A stretch of DNA of 64,000 nt, from contig NC_079978.1 in the NCBI RefSeq assembly GCF_029852145.1, positions 496,001-560,000 on the forward strand, read 5' to 3'. Every line of letters begins with the position of its first letter. Position 1 is the stretch's first letter. A program made the position numbers and the translations under genes. The stretch is from Microplitis mediator. Lineage: Eukaryota > Arthropoda > Insecta > Hymenoptera > Braconidae. Below are positions 1 to 12,621 of this stretch, one piece after another. The notes under the pieces were generated by a model. The model had not been told where the DNA came from. It did no database searches and worked only from the letters and a program-made list of their open reading frames with translations.

Positions 1-840
1 TTTACGCCACATGACATTGTACTGCGGGCACCAGCTAGTTATCGCCGAGAATAATAACGTTAAATCATCTTTCCTTGCCAGTTCTTCTGCTGGATACGGG
101 TGGCTACAAAGCCGCACCAGTAATTGTACAAATATTTTTTGTAGCAATATTCTGCGTTCCCGTGGTGTAAATTCACTATTAACATCAGTGAGATCCGCTT
201 CTGCGTCGTTCATTTCAGGTAAATCAAAAAACAAATACAGACACTTGACAAGTGTCGATGGCACCGAAGCTGTTGTCATCGCTTGTATCAACGACGCGTC
301 ACCAGCGGCTAATAAATTTAACGTCGACAGCAACATCCACCCGTTACTCGACTCCTCACTATTTTCAATCTCTAATAATTTAACTATCGCACAGCTGGCG
401 GTCTCAGTACTCTGATTGCTCGCCCGTCTTCTTATCTCCGATACCATCAGCTTGGACACTTGCTGCGTAAAAGCCAATATATCCCAGAATTTCTCGCTCA
501 TATCTCCAGCAGGACTAGACCCAAAGACCTAAAAATAAATCAACAAACAAATATACCAGTCATATTAATTAAGTACTTGACTTTCAGTCTATAAATAACG
601 TACGCGATAACATACCTTGCAAAACAATGGCAACATATTATAAAGCTTATCATCTTTCTCGGTCTCCGACAGCGGATGCGGCGGGTGAGTGTATTCAGAA
701 AATAATTTCTTCAGGTGCATAAGACCTAGTGCCGTATGCTGAGGATTACTACCGCCCACACAGTCATCAACACTTCCAGTTCCACTGGAACCCATGCCTC
801 CAACTGCACTTCCCCCTCGTAATTTACGCATTATATTCAT
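1..840 (-). CDS. bchs: blue cheese / WDFY3 (Alfy), BEACH-family protein, 5' coding part only
   Basis: This is the N-terminus of the very large WDFY3/blue cheese protein, a phosphoinositide-binding BEACH/WD40/FYVE scaffold for selective autophagy of protein aggregates. Two coding exons are visible on the minus strand: 840-616 (ATG at 840, 75 codons) and 528-1 (176 codons), and the gene continues off the left edge. The first exon has an acceptor CAG just upstream (exon from 855), so the 5' UTR is split. Family-like text includes ALGLMHLKKLFSEYTHPP, then after the splice VFGSSPAGDMSEKFWDIL and near the edge DLTLLFSAITSWCPQYN, matching the helical (armadillo-like) N-terminal region of WDFY3. Protein start MNIMRKLRGG is as in insect orthologues. 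BEACH, WD40 and FYVE domains lie outside the window. Orientation is divergent from MCM5. Confidence 0.93.
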
Positions 841-855
841 GTTTTTAAAACTACT

Positions 856-2507
856 CTGCAAACAAAAACACAACAATGTTTAGCTAAACAATAATCGTAC
901 ATTATCACAGTATATCTAATCAATAAAATTGACATCAATATCAACATACATGATTAATTATTCAAATGTAATGTTTGCAGTACCATTTAAATTGTACTGT
1001 AACTACTAATAGTCAAACAAGAAAAAAATTTTTTTTTTTCACGCCTGGTGATTTATATGATACACAAATGTCACATCGCCAGCTGTCATTGCATAATATA
1101 TGTATAGATATTCAAATGATTAATGGAATCAAAAGCACATTTGATATCTGGATTGTTATATAAAATATTGTTAATTAGTCAACTGTTGATAAAATAATAA
1201 CAACAATTTTAAATAAAACGTGATAACAATGGTGACAAAAAAAAATGAAACCGAGTTGACGACGACTTTATAATAATAGTACTTGGTCAGCGAAATTAAT
1301 CAATGAAACAATCAAAAATAGTGCCCTCTCCTACATACATTCTAAAATAAAATATGTAACTCTATTATATATATTTATATAAATTTATAATAATAATAAT
1401 AATAATATTGATAATAATAAAAATAATTTAAATGACAATGATAAAATTCATACCTTGTATTTTTGTCACAAATAAATAATTAACTGTCAGAAAAAAAATG
1501 TATCATAGAACGACGCACGTAAATAATCGCGCGTCGTTCTGCGCTCATTATATATTATTCACTTAAATAATTTCCAGCAGCTCAATATTTACGTCGCTTT
1601 CACTTTATAGATCTTTATTTATATATTTTTTTAAAATCTTCTCGCGATAAATTTAAATCAAAACGACATCGGGAATCGAGCAAGTGTCACTTTATTGAGA
1701 AACGTCACAGGTAACCGCCCACGAGCACGGCGTAATTTAATAAATCCACTTGTTATCCTCCTCGCTCCTCTCTCGTCATATTTATATATATGTCACATAA
1801 ATTAAATACTTGTTTTTGTTATTTATTCAAATAAAATATTATCTTATCGATAATTTAATAAGGATTATAACAGCGCGAGTAATTAAAATCCGCGATTCAA
1901 TTATCGGGGTTTAAATTTAACCCGCGTAATTTGAATTTCAATGTCACTACATTTTTTAATAGTTTTTTAAAAATATCTCGAGAGATTTTATTTTTTATTG
2001 GCTCTGGGCACTTAACATTTGACAGGTATTTTTTCGGAGCCCGACGAATACATGGACCGAATGCGATACGTCGATATGACGGTCACGTGGTACAACAAGC
2101 TGAGTACTGAGAGCAGCATAAATTATAATAAAACCAATAGATTGTCTTCTGCTGGGTAACTCTGTGCTTTTATGAATAAAAATAGTAATTTTTAAAAAAT
2201 CCACGCGCCAGTCGGTGATTTATTGTAACTATTGCAGTTTAATATTCAAAATGCTGATAAAATAGTTTTCAATTACCAGCAATAAAACGTTGACATGACG
2301 ACAGGAACATGAACTACTTGTTTGCTCAGGTAAAATAACCTCTAGAGTTGTTTTGTTGAACTGCAATTATTGTGCGTTTCCCGCCAAATGATCATTGTAG
2401 CATCAAGTTCTTATTTACAAGTTAGTTTACACAAAAGAATTGAAGTGTAATAATTGACAAGTGATTTTCGAATTAAAAGTAATTTTTTTTAAGTTATAAA
2501 ATTAATA
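856..2507. other. bchs 5' intron and upstream region, shared with MCM5
   Basis: This 1.65-kb gap lies between the first coding exon of blue cheese (minus) and the MCM5 start codon (plus). It must hold at least one bchs 5' UTR exon and the intron ending at the CAG acceptor at 858-856. The sequence is AT-rich with an ATA/AAT microsatellite near 1389-1425 and a somewhat more GC-rich island at about 1680-2200, the likely shared promoter. The minus-strand ORF at 1995-2204 has no family features. No further gene is supported. Confidence 0.4.
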
Positions 2508-4831
2508 ATGAACGACTTTGACGCGCCTCAAGTTTTTTTCTCGGACAATTTCGCGTCTGATGAGCAGCGCGATGACCAGCTGAAGCTGCAAACGTACAAA
2601 AGAAAATTCAAGGAATTTATACGACAGTTTCATGAGGGAAATTTTAATTACAAGTATCGTGATGCGCTTAAACGTAATTACAATTTGGGACAGTATTGGG
2701 TTGAAATAAATCTTGAAGATCTGGGGGCTTTTGATGAATCCCTGGCAGAAAAACTTTACAAGCAACCTACTGAGTATTTGCCGGTCTTTGAAGAAGCAGC
2801 CAGAGATGTTGCTGATGAGTTGACGGCACCGAGACCCCTGGATGAGGAAAAAGTTGAAGATATTCAGATACTGCTGTCTTCTGATGGTAACCCGACATCT
2901 CTGAGAGGCATGAAGGTAAATTATTATTTTTTAAAATTAATTATATGGTCACTGATGTGATGATTTTTTTCTTGCAGCCTGATATCGTGTCCAAGTTGAT
3001 AAAAGTCCCTGGAATTGTCGTTTCTGCATCAGGAATCAGGTCCAAGGCTACGAAAATTTCAATCCAATGCAGATCTTGCAGGACAATTCAAAGTAACATC
3101 CCAATAAAACCGGGCCTAGAAGGATATGCTTTGCCAAGAAAATGTACAACGTATGTATTTTAATTTGTTATTTGGAAATTGAATGTTTATTGATTCAAAA
3201 TTTATTTACACAGAGAGCAGGCAGGAAGACCTAAGTGCCAACTGGATCCATTCTTCGTGATGCCAGACTTGTGTCGCTGCGTTGATTTCCAAGTACTGAA
3301 GCTCCAAGAATTACCAGACAACATTCCTCAAGGAGAGATGCCGCGACATCTGCAACTTTATTGCGATCGTTACCTCTGTGATCGTGTTGTACCAGGTAAC
3401 AGAGTTCTTATTTTGGGAATATACTCCATCAAAAAGGTAGCGGGGTCTGGGGGCAGACGTGGGGGACGAGAAAAAACTCTTGTCGGCGTACGAGCTCCCT
3501 ATCTTCGTGTGATCGGTATTTCTGTCGATGGAGAAAATACCGGGCGTGGTACTCAGCCAGTTATTACTAACGAAGAAGAAGACATGTTCAGACGTCTGTC
3601 AGCTGATCCATTGATTTACGAAAAAATAGCTAAAAGTATTGCGCCGAGTATTTTTGGTGCTGCTGATATTAAGAAAGCCATTGCATGCTTGTTGTTCGGA
3701 GGCTCGAGAAAACGTATGCCTGACGGTTTATGCAGAAGGGGTGATATCAATGTCCTGATGTTGGGAGATCCAGGTACTGCTAAATCTCAGTTATTAAAAT
3801 TCGTTGAAACTGTAGCGCCGATTGGAATTTATACTTCGGGTAAAGGAAGTTCTGCTGCTGGTCTGACAGCTTCTGTAATTCGTGATCCCTCATCCAGAAA
3901 CTTTGTCATGGAAGGAGGGGCCATGGTACTGGCAGATGGTGGTGTAGTTTGTATCGATGAGTTTGATAAAATGAAAGAAGACGACAGAGTTGCTATCCAC
4001 GAAGCCATGGAACAGCAGACTATCTCCATTGCCAAAGCTGGAATCACAACGACTTTGAATACTCGGTGTTCTGTACTTGCCGCGGCAAATTCAATCTTCG
4101 GTCGCTGGGATGACATCAAGGGTGATGACAATATCGACTTTATGCCCACGATTCTTTCACGTTTTGACATGATTTTCATTGTCAAAGATGAACATGAACA
4201 GTCGCGCGATATAATACTCGCTAAGCACGTTATGAACATTCACGCAAACGCTGGCCAAGTCACAGATCAAGCTACTGAAGGTGAATTACCACTTGCTGTA
4301 CTGAAAAAATATATTCAATACTGTAGATCGCGTTGTGGGCCACGGCTGAGCAAAGAAGCTGGTGAAAAGCTTAAAAATCGCTACGTTTTGATGCGTGCTG
4401 GTACTCACGAGCATGAAAAAGACACCGAGAAGCGGCTGTCAATCCCAATAACTGTAAGACAGTTGGAAGCGATCATAAGAATATCCGAATCTTTGGCTAA
4501 AATGCGGTTGGCGCCTTTTGCCACAGAAGTTCACGTCAACGAGGCTCTCCGACTCTTCCAAGTATCAACTCTCGATGCAGCAGTCTCTGGGTCACTCGCA
4601 GGCGCCGAAGGTTTCACGTCCGAAGCAGATCATGAGATGCTTGCTCAGATCGAGAAACAATTGAAACGACGATTTGCCGTTGGCTCCCAAGTGTCTGAGC
4701 AAAGTATCGTCAACGATTTTATGAAACAAAAATTTGTAGAACGCGCTATTTTGAAAGTTATTCACACGATGATCCGTCGTGGCGAATTGCAACACCGCAT
4801 GCAGCGTAAAATGTTGTACAGACTTATGTAA
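2508..4831 (+). CDS. Mcm5: DNA replication licensing factor MCM5
   Basis: Subunit of the MCM2-7 hexameric replicative helicase that licenses origins in the nucleus. Three exons: 2508-2915, 2978-3150 and 3214-4831, summing to 2199 nt (732 aa plus stop), essentially the vertebrate length of about 734. Domains in order are the N-terminal MCM A domain with a CxxC...C...C zinc motif (CRSC, then C in PRKCTT and in PKCQLD), then the AAA+ core with Walker A GDPGTAKSQ, Walker B VCIDEFDKM and the arginine-finger motif SRFDMIF, then the C-terminal winged-helix region. Introns are only 62 and 63 bp. The start MNDFDAPQVF is the usual insect MCM5 N-terminus. Two AATAAA signals lie at about 4924 and 4947, inside the short gap before the convergent aldo-keto reductase. 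Confidence 0.98.
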
Positions 4832-4976
4832 ACTTTCATTAGAAAATTAATTAATTAATCATTTAGATATTTAACGGTCGTAAATAATTTTTTTTTATTT
4901 TTATAACAGATAAAAATGCCGACAATAAATTTCAATTTTTTGTGCCAATAAAAGAAGTGAATTTTTTAAAATTATT

Positions 4977-6531
4977 TTAATTGGTCGCTGATGCCTTGTT
5001 CTCCTGAAAATTAATTAAAATTATTATAGTAAAACATTTTTATTTATTATTTAAAAATAAATAGAGCAACTTACGATGATTCACTTGCCGTAAGTTTAGT
5101 TACTTACCTCCTGGAGTAAATATTTGAACGGATATTGCGGATGATTTTCAACTCTAAAATTTTAAATACAAATAAATATCCGCCAAAAATTATCTTATAA
5201 ATTAAAATACAATAAATTTTTACCCTTTGAAGAATAAAAATGTAAAGATTCGACCAGCAGGTCCTTGATCCAGAGCTTCTAGATCTTTTACTTCCTCAGC
5301 AGTCAGTTCAAAGTCAAAAATATCAATGTTTGCTTTAATTCTATCGTAATCAGTGCTCTTTGGAATGACTATCACTCCTATCTGTACCGCGTATCTCAAC
5401 AAAACTTGTCCCGTCGATTTATCATGAGTGTTTGCGATTTTTTGAACGACCGGGTGTCGTAGCAGGTCTGGAAATTGGTCAGGACTGTAATTGTATTTCG
5501 CTTGAAAGTATTCTTTGGATCCAGGTGAGCCTAACGGACTGTAAGCAGTCACTGCGATATCAAGATTTTTACAAAACTCTCTCAGTGGTTTTTGCTGATG
5601 ATACGCGTGCAACTCGACCTATCAAATTTATTTTTTATAAATTTATCCCATCAATTTACTTGTAATTTCATTTAATTTTTCTAAATTTACCTGGACATTG
5701 CTGGGTTTTATTTCAGATTTATTCCACACGTCTAGTATTTGGTTCTCATTAAAATTACTCATCCCAATGGACTTTAGCCGTCCAGCTTTCACTTGCTTCT
5801 CCATTTCCTATCAATACGAAACAATTATCATTAATTTTTTAAATTATAACTACAAATTCTTCATCTAAATTTTTATAAACCTTCCAAACAGAGACAGGGT
5901 CAGTCTCCAAATCCAATTTGTAACTTCCATCCTCATTAATAACAGGTGCAAGGCCAGTTTTATCACAGACGAAGGCAAAAGGCATGTGAATCAAGTACAT
6001 ATCTATATAATCTAATCCAAGATTTTGTAATGACAACTTGACATATTTCTCGACATCTGATGGTCGGTTTCCAAAATGTGGCAACTGCAGTTTTGAATTT
6101 TGAAATAAATTTACTACTACTTACAATAATTATCATTATTATTATTTACCTTGGTAGTGACAAAGACATCTTCTCTTTTACCGCCTTCAGCAAACCATTT
6201 CTTCAAACTGTTACCAACAGCTTCTTCATTTTTGTAATTGAATGCCGTGTCAAAGTGTCGATATCCAAAATGCAGAGCTGTTGTGACAGCATATTCGACT
6301 TCTTCAGGTTTAGTCTGAAAAAAAATTAACAAATAATTATTACATAAAAACTTTATATTTTTTCAAACACAGCACAGTACCAATGTTCAAAAAATTTAAT
6401 TTAATTTGATTTAATTTAAAAAAATGATTTTATTTGTCATTACTACAATTAATTATTGCGGTAATCACCTGCCACGTGCCAAGGCCAACTGTTGGCATAT
6501 CGTATCCCGATGACAATTTAATAGACTTCAT
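4977..6531 (-). CDS. aldo-keto reductase (AKR1-type, aldose reductase-like)
   Basis: NADPH-dependent cytosolic reductase of aldehydes and ketones. Seven exons on the minus strand: 6531-6469, 6314-6150, 6084-5881, 5807-5691, 5618-5224, 5153-5108 and 5003-4977, summing to 1017 nt (338 aa). The catalytic tetrad of the TIM-barrel family is visible: Asp and Tyr in HFDTAFNYKNE, Lys in FVTTK, His in YLIHMP (family consensus LIHWP). Cofactor-side motifs SIGMSNFN, ELHAYHQQ and VIPKST also fit. The start MKSIKLSSGYDMPTVGLGT is the usual N-terminus; the upstream in-frame Met is 5' UTR. The last exon is a 27-nt micro-exon (ENKASATN, stop) reached from a strong GAG|GTAAGT donor; without that splice the reading frame stops after three more codons. 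Exact substrate cannot be told. Confidence 0.93.
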
Positions 6532-7639
6532 CGCTATTCCCCGGATTATTCCTAATAGTTGTAACTTGTAATTTTTCCCTGCAGCAATTGCACCGAGGCT
6601 ACAAAAATTGCACAATAATTATTTATAGATTCAAATTTTTAACGCCAAGTACTCTGTTTAATTCAATTTATTTATAAAACATACACACCAATGCCAATAT
6701 TTGTTGACTAATTACCATTTAATTAAATATATTTATATATACATACATATTAATTATTATTTAATCGACTATCAAAGTCAATGGTTGTATTAAAAAATAA
6801 AAATTTTAGGAATGAAAACAGGTATTGCATTGCAATAGTGCGGAGTAACTATTTTTGGAGTAGAGCGCATGCACATTCGTTAAATGAATTAAACCCGATT
6901 TACAAACTGATCGATGCAGAAAATTAAATGTTAATAAACGTTACACCTTTTTTTATTTATATCCACAAACAAAATATTGGATTGTTTTTTATCAAGGGCA
7001 TTTATAAAAAAAAAACCAAAACCAAATTCAGGAATTTAGAGAAAAATTTAAATTTTTAAAATAATAAACGTACGAAATCATTGAATGTTTTGAATTAACG
7101 CGCGCAACATATGAAACAATAGAAAACATTTTGAAATATTTTATAAAAACTTAATTAATTAATTAAATAAATATTCGAAGAGCTCGGAGCTAGTCGATGA
7201 TGGATGCGGTCGGTACTGAGGGAGATCACCGACTGATTCAGGTGATTGAACTCGGAATTGAATCATCAAATTACAAAGCCATTAGTATTTGGTTTTATTT
7301 AACTTAATTTTATTTTTCAGATCTCACTTATTCTTTTTACATTGACTTCAGTCTGTTAATAGATGAAGTATTGTTAGTTACCGATACAAATTACTTTACA
7401 ACTTATATTAGGAACGAGTAAGAAGACTATTAGTTTGTAAATTAAATTTTATGTAACTTAATTATAATAAACAATAGTTGTTATTAAATAAAATAAATAT
7501 ATGATAGTTATTATTATTAATGCATTGAATTTATGAAGAAATAAGTAAGTAAGTTAGAAGAAGGTTCATTGTACAGTTATTTTTTTTACAGTTTAAATGG
7601 ACAGTATATTACAATAAATAGTTTATTTTATAAGTAAGA
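6532..7639. other. intergenic, AKR upstream region
   Basis: About 1.1 kb of AT-rich sequence between the AKR start codon and the CDKL stop codon, both genes on the minus strand. It should contain the AKR promoter and the CDKL 3' UTR. I see no coding exon, RNA gene or defined repeat; only simple A/T-rich runs. Confidence 0.4.
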
Positions 7640-9988
7640 CTAATTACACCCACGTATTGTTGGTAAATGATCAAAGTCTTGGTGTTGCTGGACAGAGGAA
7701 CTTTTTGGGCGGGTTTCCTGATGATTGTGAAGCACTCCACCACCTTTGGAAGTAAGTTGGGGTAACACCATTTGATTGTAATTGGAATTCTGTAATTCAT
7801 ATTTTATTTTTAATTACATTTAAATAAATTTATACTTTAATTATTCTGTTACTGAATACGATGTAAAATATTTCAGACGACTGATAAAAAAAATTTGACC
7901 GTGTAGATTTTTTTTCAAGAATCTTTCTTCTTAAATTTCAATGATAATATAAATAAACAAAAGATTCTAGAGTCACTTTTAGAGTAGAGATTTTAATAAA
8001 CAATTAAAATTAGCAGCAATCCTCAGGAAGTCACGTAGTGTCTGTAGATTGATCGTCATTATTAAATAAACTTACTCGTGATCGATCTCTGTACTTTCGA
8101 TTCTTTTCATATTCTTCAGCTTCGCCATTGGGCATTTTAAAGTGGAAGTTTTCGAAGTATACATGCTGTAATAATTGATCACAAGTCCACCTGTGGTCTG
8201 GATCTTTTTCCAAGCATTTTTTTAAAAAGTCAATCTAGAAAAATAATTTAAATATTATTTATTTCAATATATATTTACATATATGAGTATGTATTTTTTA
8301 ATTTATATTACTTGTACAGGTGTACTGGGACTCATTGGGAGAACAGCCTCCAGAGGCATCACGGACTGTGGGGTAGGTAAAGTAACACCAGCAAAAAATT
8401 CATTTTGCTGAAAAATCGTCATGTGTCGCGGCAACAGATCGCCCAGAGTTCTTCTAATCAGGTAGAGCTGATCGACGTCAGATTTTCCTGGCCAAAGAGC
8501 TTCTCCACGAATTAATTCAGCGAACACACAACCGATTGCCCAAACATCCACTGGAGTTCCATACTGGGTATCACCGACCTGTTGATAGTTCAAGAAATTA
8601 TTGAGATGAGAAGAAAATTTTCACTTTGACTTTTAATTTTCGTAACTCACCAAGAGCTCTGGTGCTCGATACCACCTGGTTGCTACATACTCGGTGTAAT
8701 TTTCTCCGGGGCTGAGCATTCTCGCGAAGCCAAAGTCACAGAGTTTTACGACGCCATCGGCTGTGATGAGAATATTTTCTGGTTTTACGTCTCTGTGAAC
8801 GCAGCCGAGTCTGTGGCAATAGGCAACACCCTGGAGAATCTGCCAGGTGAGCTGCCGTGTCATGAGCTCTGGACATCCACGCGGGTATTTTTCCATCTCA
8901 TTGAGCAGCGTGTGCTCACAGTATTCAAATACCAAATGAAGTTTTCTTTTTCTTCTAAATACTTCTAATAGATTAACTAAATTTGGATGCTTGAGGTTCT
9001 GCAATACGGTAAAATTAAATATATAAATTTATTTTTATTGCAGGAATATATAATGAAAGTAATTTTATTAAGTAAGAAAAAAAATTGATAAGAATCTTGG
9101 CGGTGGATATTAAAAGGTAATGTATAAAAATGATTGTTAAACATGAATTGTAAGCTATTATTAATGATTCACGCGCAATATTTATATTCATGAAGAGAAA
9201 ACCTTGAAGAAAATTAACGTAAACTTGCATATCAAGTTATAAAAGGTCACAAGTAGCAAATATTAAGTAAGTTTGCCAGCAAGCAGGCGAGAATCATTAG
9301 TATATATATTTGTGAGAGAACCGATTTAATGGATAAGACGGCATGGAGAATATCTACTCGCCAAGGTATTGACCGGGGACGATATTGACCACCGTCCACC
9401 TTCACCATAGCAAGTTAAAACATTAGTATACCATGTGTGTTCACCCCCTAAGTATATATGTGCTCTATACATAGACACTATAAACATATATGTATATATT
9501 TGATGGTAGTGCAAGAAAGACGATTGATTTGGTGCATGCGAGCGTTCTCTTTTATACAGCAACGTTACTCGTAAAAGAAATTCGCAGCGTTAACTCTGTA
9601 TATGTCTGGCAGCGATAAGGTCTTTAGCTTCCGGCACAGAGCTTCCGGAGCACGAAACTACCTGGCGGATCTTAAAGACGCTTTCATGCAAGCAAAGCTT
9701 TTCTGAAGATGCCTTTTTAATGCAAACATGAACATAGATGTGATTATTTTTTTTCTTTTCTTCTTTAAATATCGATGACCTGAAAAGATATCAGTAAGAT
9801 ACTGCGACAATACACAATACCTTTAGTAGCCGTATTTCTCGGAGAGCGATTTTTCTTATAAGAGGATCATCTTCAGTCTGTTGAAACTTCTTGACAGCGA
9901 CTAGTCTTCCTGTCTGCCTGTCTCTGCACTGGAACACAACTCCGTAGCTTCCCTCACCTAGTCTTCCCAGCCTCTCATATCTCTCCAT
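7640..9988 (-). CDS. Cdkl1: cyclin-dependent kinase-like 1/4 (CDKL1/CDKL4) serine/threonine kinase
   Basis: CMGC-family protein kinase; CDKL members are associated with ciliary length control. Five coding exons: 9988-9821, 8998-8651, 8578-8312, 8234-8076 and 7789-7640, total 1092 nt (363 aa; vertebrate CDKL1 is about 357). Kinase motifs are complete: glycine loop GRLGEGSYG, VAVKK lysine, LREIRLLK, catalytic loop VHRDVKPEN, LCDFGFAR, activation loop TEYVATRWYRAPELL (T-x-Y), and DVWAIGCVFAEL. The segment HLVFEYCEHTLL and the PGKSDVDQLYLIR insert are typical of CDKL1/4 rather than CDK. The C-terminal exon (NSNYNQMVLPQLTS) resembles the CDKL1 tail around LPQLT. It is joined through a strong CGA|GTAAGT donor, so the open frame past 8076 to a stop at 8031 is probably intron. 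The start at MERYERLG was chosen by family alignment; an in-frame Met also exists at 10036. CDKL1 versus CDKL4 is not resolved. Confidence 0.92.
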
Positions 9989-12621
9989 GGTTTTACTCGG
10001 TGCCCGAGACCTGGTTACACAAAACATTATGTCCACTCAACTATAATCCATAAACAATATTAATTAACAAGTATATGTATGATAAGTAAATCAGTGCAGC
10101 ATCCGTATTAACAATCACTTAATATTCCGCTGCTCGGATTATTAAGCGACACAGGAAATACCGACTTTTTGTTAAGCCTTCCAAGGCAGGGTAGAGAGAA
10201 CTGCTGCGCAAATAACATTCCTTCTCGCTGGAGACTGCAACTAAGACTGTCCTTTTCACCATTGACCAGGGGTCAAACTCCTCGCTCGAGTCAGGTGAAG
10301 GGAAACCTGCTGGACGAGGGTTCGCGCCCGCGCATTCGCATCCCTCTGACCATATACCGAGGGTGTATCACGCAAACTTTCAAAAATTTAACAGATAATA
10401 GATAGCAGATGAAGGGTAAAACTAAATTTACTTGCGTGCGACAAACCATCACAGACCGTAAGTAGCTTTATGTGTATTACATATTATTGCTTTCTATTTT
10501 ATTGTTTTCCATTTATCTGATTACTATTTTTTTTTTGTGTTTTTTAGTGTCCCACATTTTAGTTCGTGACTAAAAAATAAATTCAAACCTGAACAAGTTT
10601 GGAAAACATGCTGCCATATAAAAATTCCTGAACTGTCAATCAGTTAAATTTCAGTGGTAAACTGTGGTGGTGGCGATGACAATGACAATGATGATGATGA
10701 TCGTAATGAAGATGATAAGCGACTTACAAAAGTTCCTTCATGAAATTCATGAGCTCGTATTGTCACCTACACTCAACGTCACCTTTACTCTACGACTTGT
10801 CATGTAGTACTAATTTACGTGACCGAATGAAATATGGACATACGTCCATATCATATATAAATGTGCTAGAGACTTGATTATTGACAATCAATAAAAAAAG
10901 TAACATGCATTAACACGAGTATCAAGGTTGATATAACTTTTTAAATAATTTCATCAACAAAATCAAGTCGGATTGGCAGCAGCTAAATGTGTACATGTTA
11001 TTTTACCAATCACGATAAATAATAAATAGAGAGCTGAAGGTGAAGGCAATCAGGATCTATAATGCATTTTGTTGTTGCACGGATACACCGAAACATATAA
11101 TAATAATTATTATTATAACTTTATCTTAATAACGCGGCTGATCTATAATTACGTGTATGATGTGGTGGAGCAAACACAGAATTGCGTGTTACAGGTTTAA
11201 ACGTCATAGATCATCGATTTGTTTCTCTAGAGGTCACGATAGAAGAGATCGTTTTGAATTTTATCGAATCTACGTATCGCTAAAATTATTACAGGGTTTC
11301 GTTTATGACAAAAATGAAACCAAACTCTAGTGACAATCGATAAGCAATTAAAATTAAAAAAATATGTATTAGGTCAATATTTTTCCAGTATATATTTATT
11401 TCTTTACGCTATTATTAAATTATTTTCAGGTTGACGAATGTCAATGGCTGTCTTTATCATGCGCCCTCATATTATTTTAAAAAACAAATGTACTGATATT
11501 TTTGTGTATACCTTGTTTACATTGACACAGTTCATAAAAACTTTCTACACACACGACGTGATCCACGCTCAGATACTTGACACGTGTTTTTTTAACCGAT
11601 TCGTCGGAAAATTATCAAGTGACCGATGACACAGTAACGGTATCGATTAAATAAAATTTATTTGTGACGATGGATCATAGATAGAAGATATACTAAGCTG
11701 GAGTATTTGTTGACTGGTAAATATATGTATATATATATATTTAGTAATATTAATAAACAAACCTTCGTGGCAGCAACGGCAAAGTGTTGCCAAAGAGCCA
11801 GAGCTTTCTGTCTTGGAGCCATTTGTCCATGCGAAGGCTTCACTGGTGTCCGTAGTATAGATTTATTAAAACTCAAGTCAACTACATACCGTTTATTTTT
11901 ATTTGCGCGATTACTATTGATAACGATATCAGCAAACGACACACAGTTAACATTATTAATGAAGATTTGTTGTTGCAACTGAAAGCTACGGTGTAGCGAT
12001 TGCCATAGACCGGAGCATAACACCCAAGAGCCTTCATTGCTATATACTTTCAAAACAACTGCGTCACGTGAGATCGATAGTTAGCAAAGAGAACCAAGTT
12101 TGATATAAATGTACATAACAATACATATATATATGAAAGCTCTTCTGATATTAATCTAGCTGAAAATATTAAACGTCAAACTCCATCAAAGTTTATCATA
12201 AATTCAATTTTGGTTGATGAATGATTAAAATTAATTTTTTCATTCTCGCAGCACGAGGGGAAACCGCGAGCTAACTATTTTTTAAATCATAGATGAGGGA
12301 TACTACGAGGAAATAGTAAACAAGTTTATCGATCGTTATATTTAAAAGTAACGAGTAAATAAATATAATTTTAACTCGAGTATTATACACAATTATTTAT
12401 TGGCTTATTAACTTTACATTGACGCTTGGACGGATGTATTTTAAATGGTCCCGTATTTTTTATTCGGATGACCTATGAACGTCGGTTCAAATTTTTGATA
12501 CAATACATACATACATATATCTATTTTTTTTGTTATATTAATATAAATAATAATTGTATTTTATGTTGAATTAAAACTAGATAGTGGATGTTCCATTTTC
12601 TCAGTGGCAGTTTTTTGAATT
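9989..12621. other. CDKL upstream region and gap to the ankyrin gene
   Basis: About 2.6 kb separates the CDKL start codon from the stop of the next minus-strand gene. A possible acceptor (AACCAG) just upstream of the CDKL ATG suggests a separate 5' UTR exon somewhere here. A relatively GC-rich stretch at 10170-10380 could be promoter-proximal. Short tandem runs (GATGAT at about 10690, AATAAT/ATTATT at about 11098) are present. Several ORFs of 60-130 codons show no family features. No gene is supported. Confidence 0.35.

Noticed and set aside
8031..8075. CDKL coding continuing to the stop at 8031
   Set aside because: A strong CGA|GTAAGT donor in phase 0 leads to an exon at 7789-7640 that matches the CDKL1 C-terminal LPQLT pattern.
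10169..10405. 78-codon plus ORF upstream of CDKL
   Set aside because: No family features; it lies in the GC-richer presumed promoter or 5' UTR of CDKL.
11658..12053. Minus-strand 131-codon ORF containing MAPRQKALALWQHFAVAATK before a GTTTGT donor-like site, looking like a first exon
   Set aside because: No downstream minus-strand exon continues it in frame; joining to the CDKL acceptor meets a stop after five codons. At most a 5' UTR exon or chance ORF.
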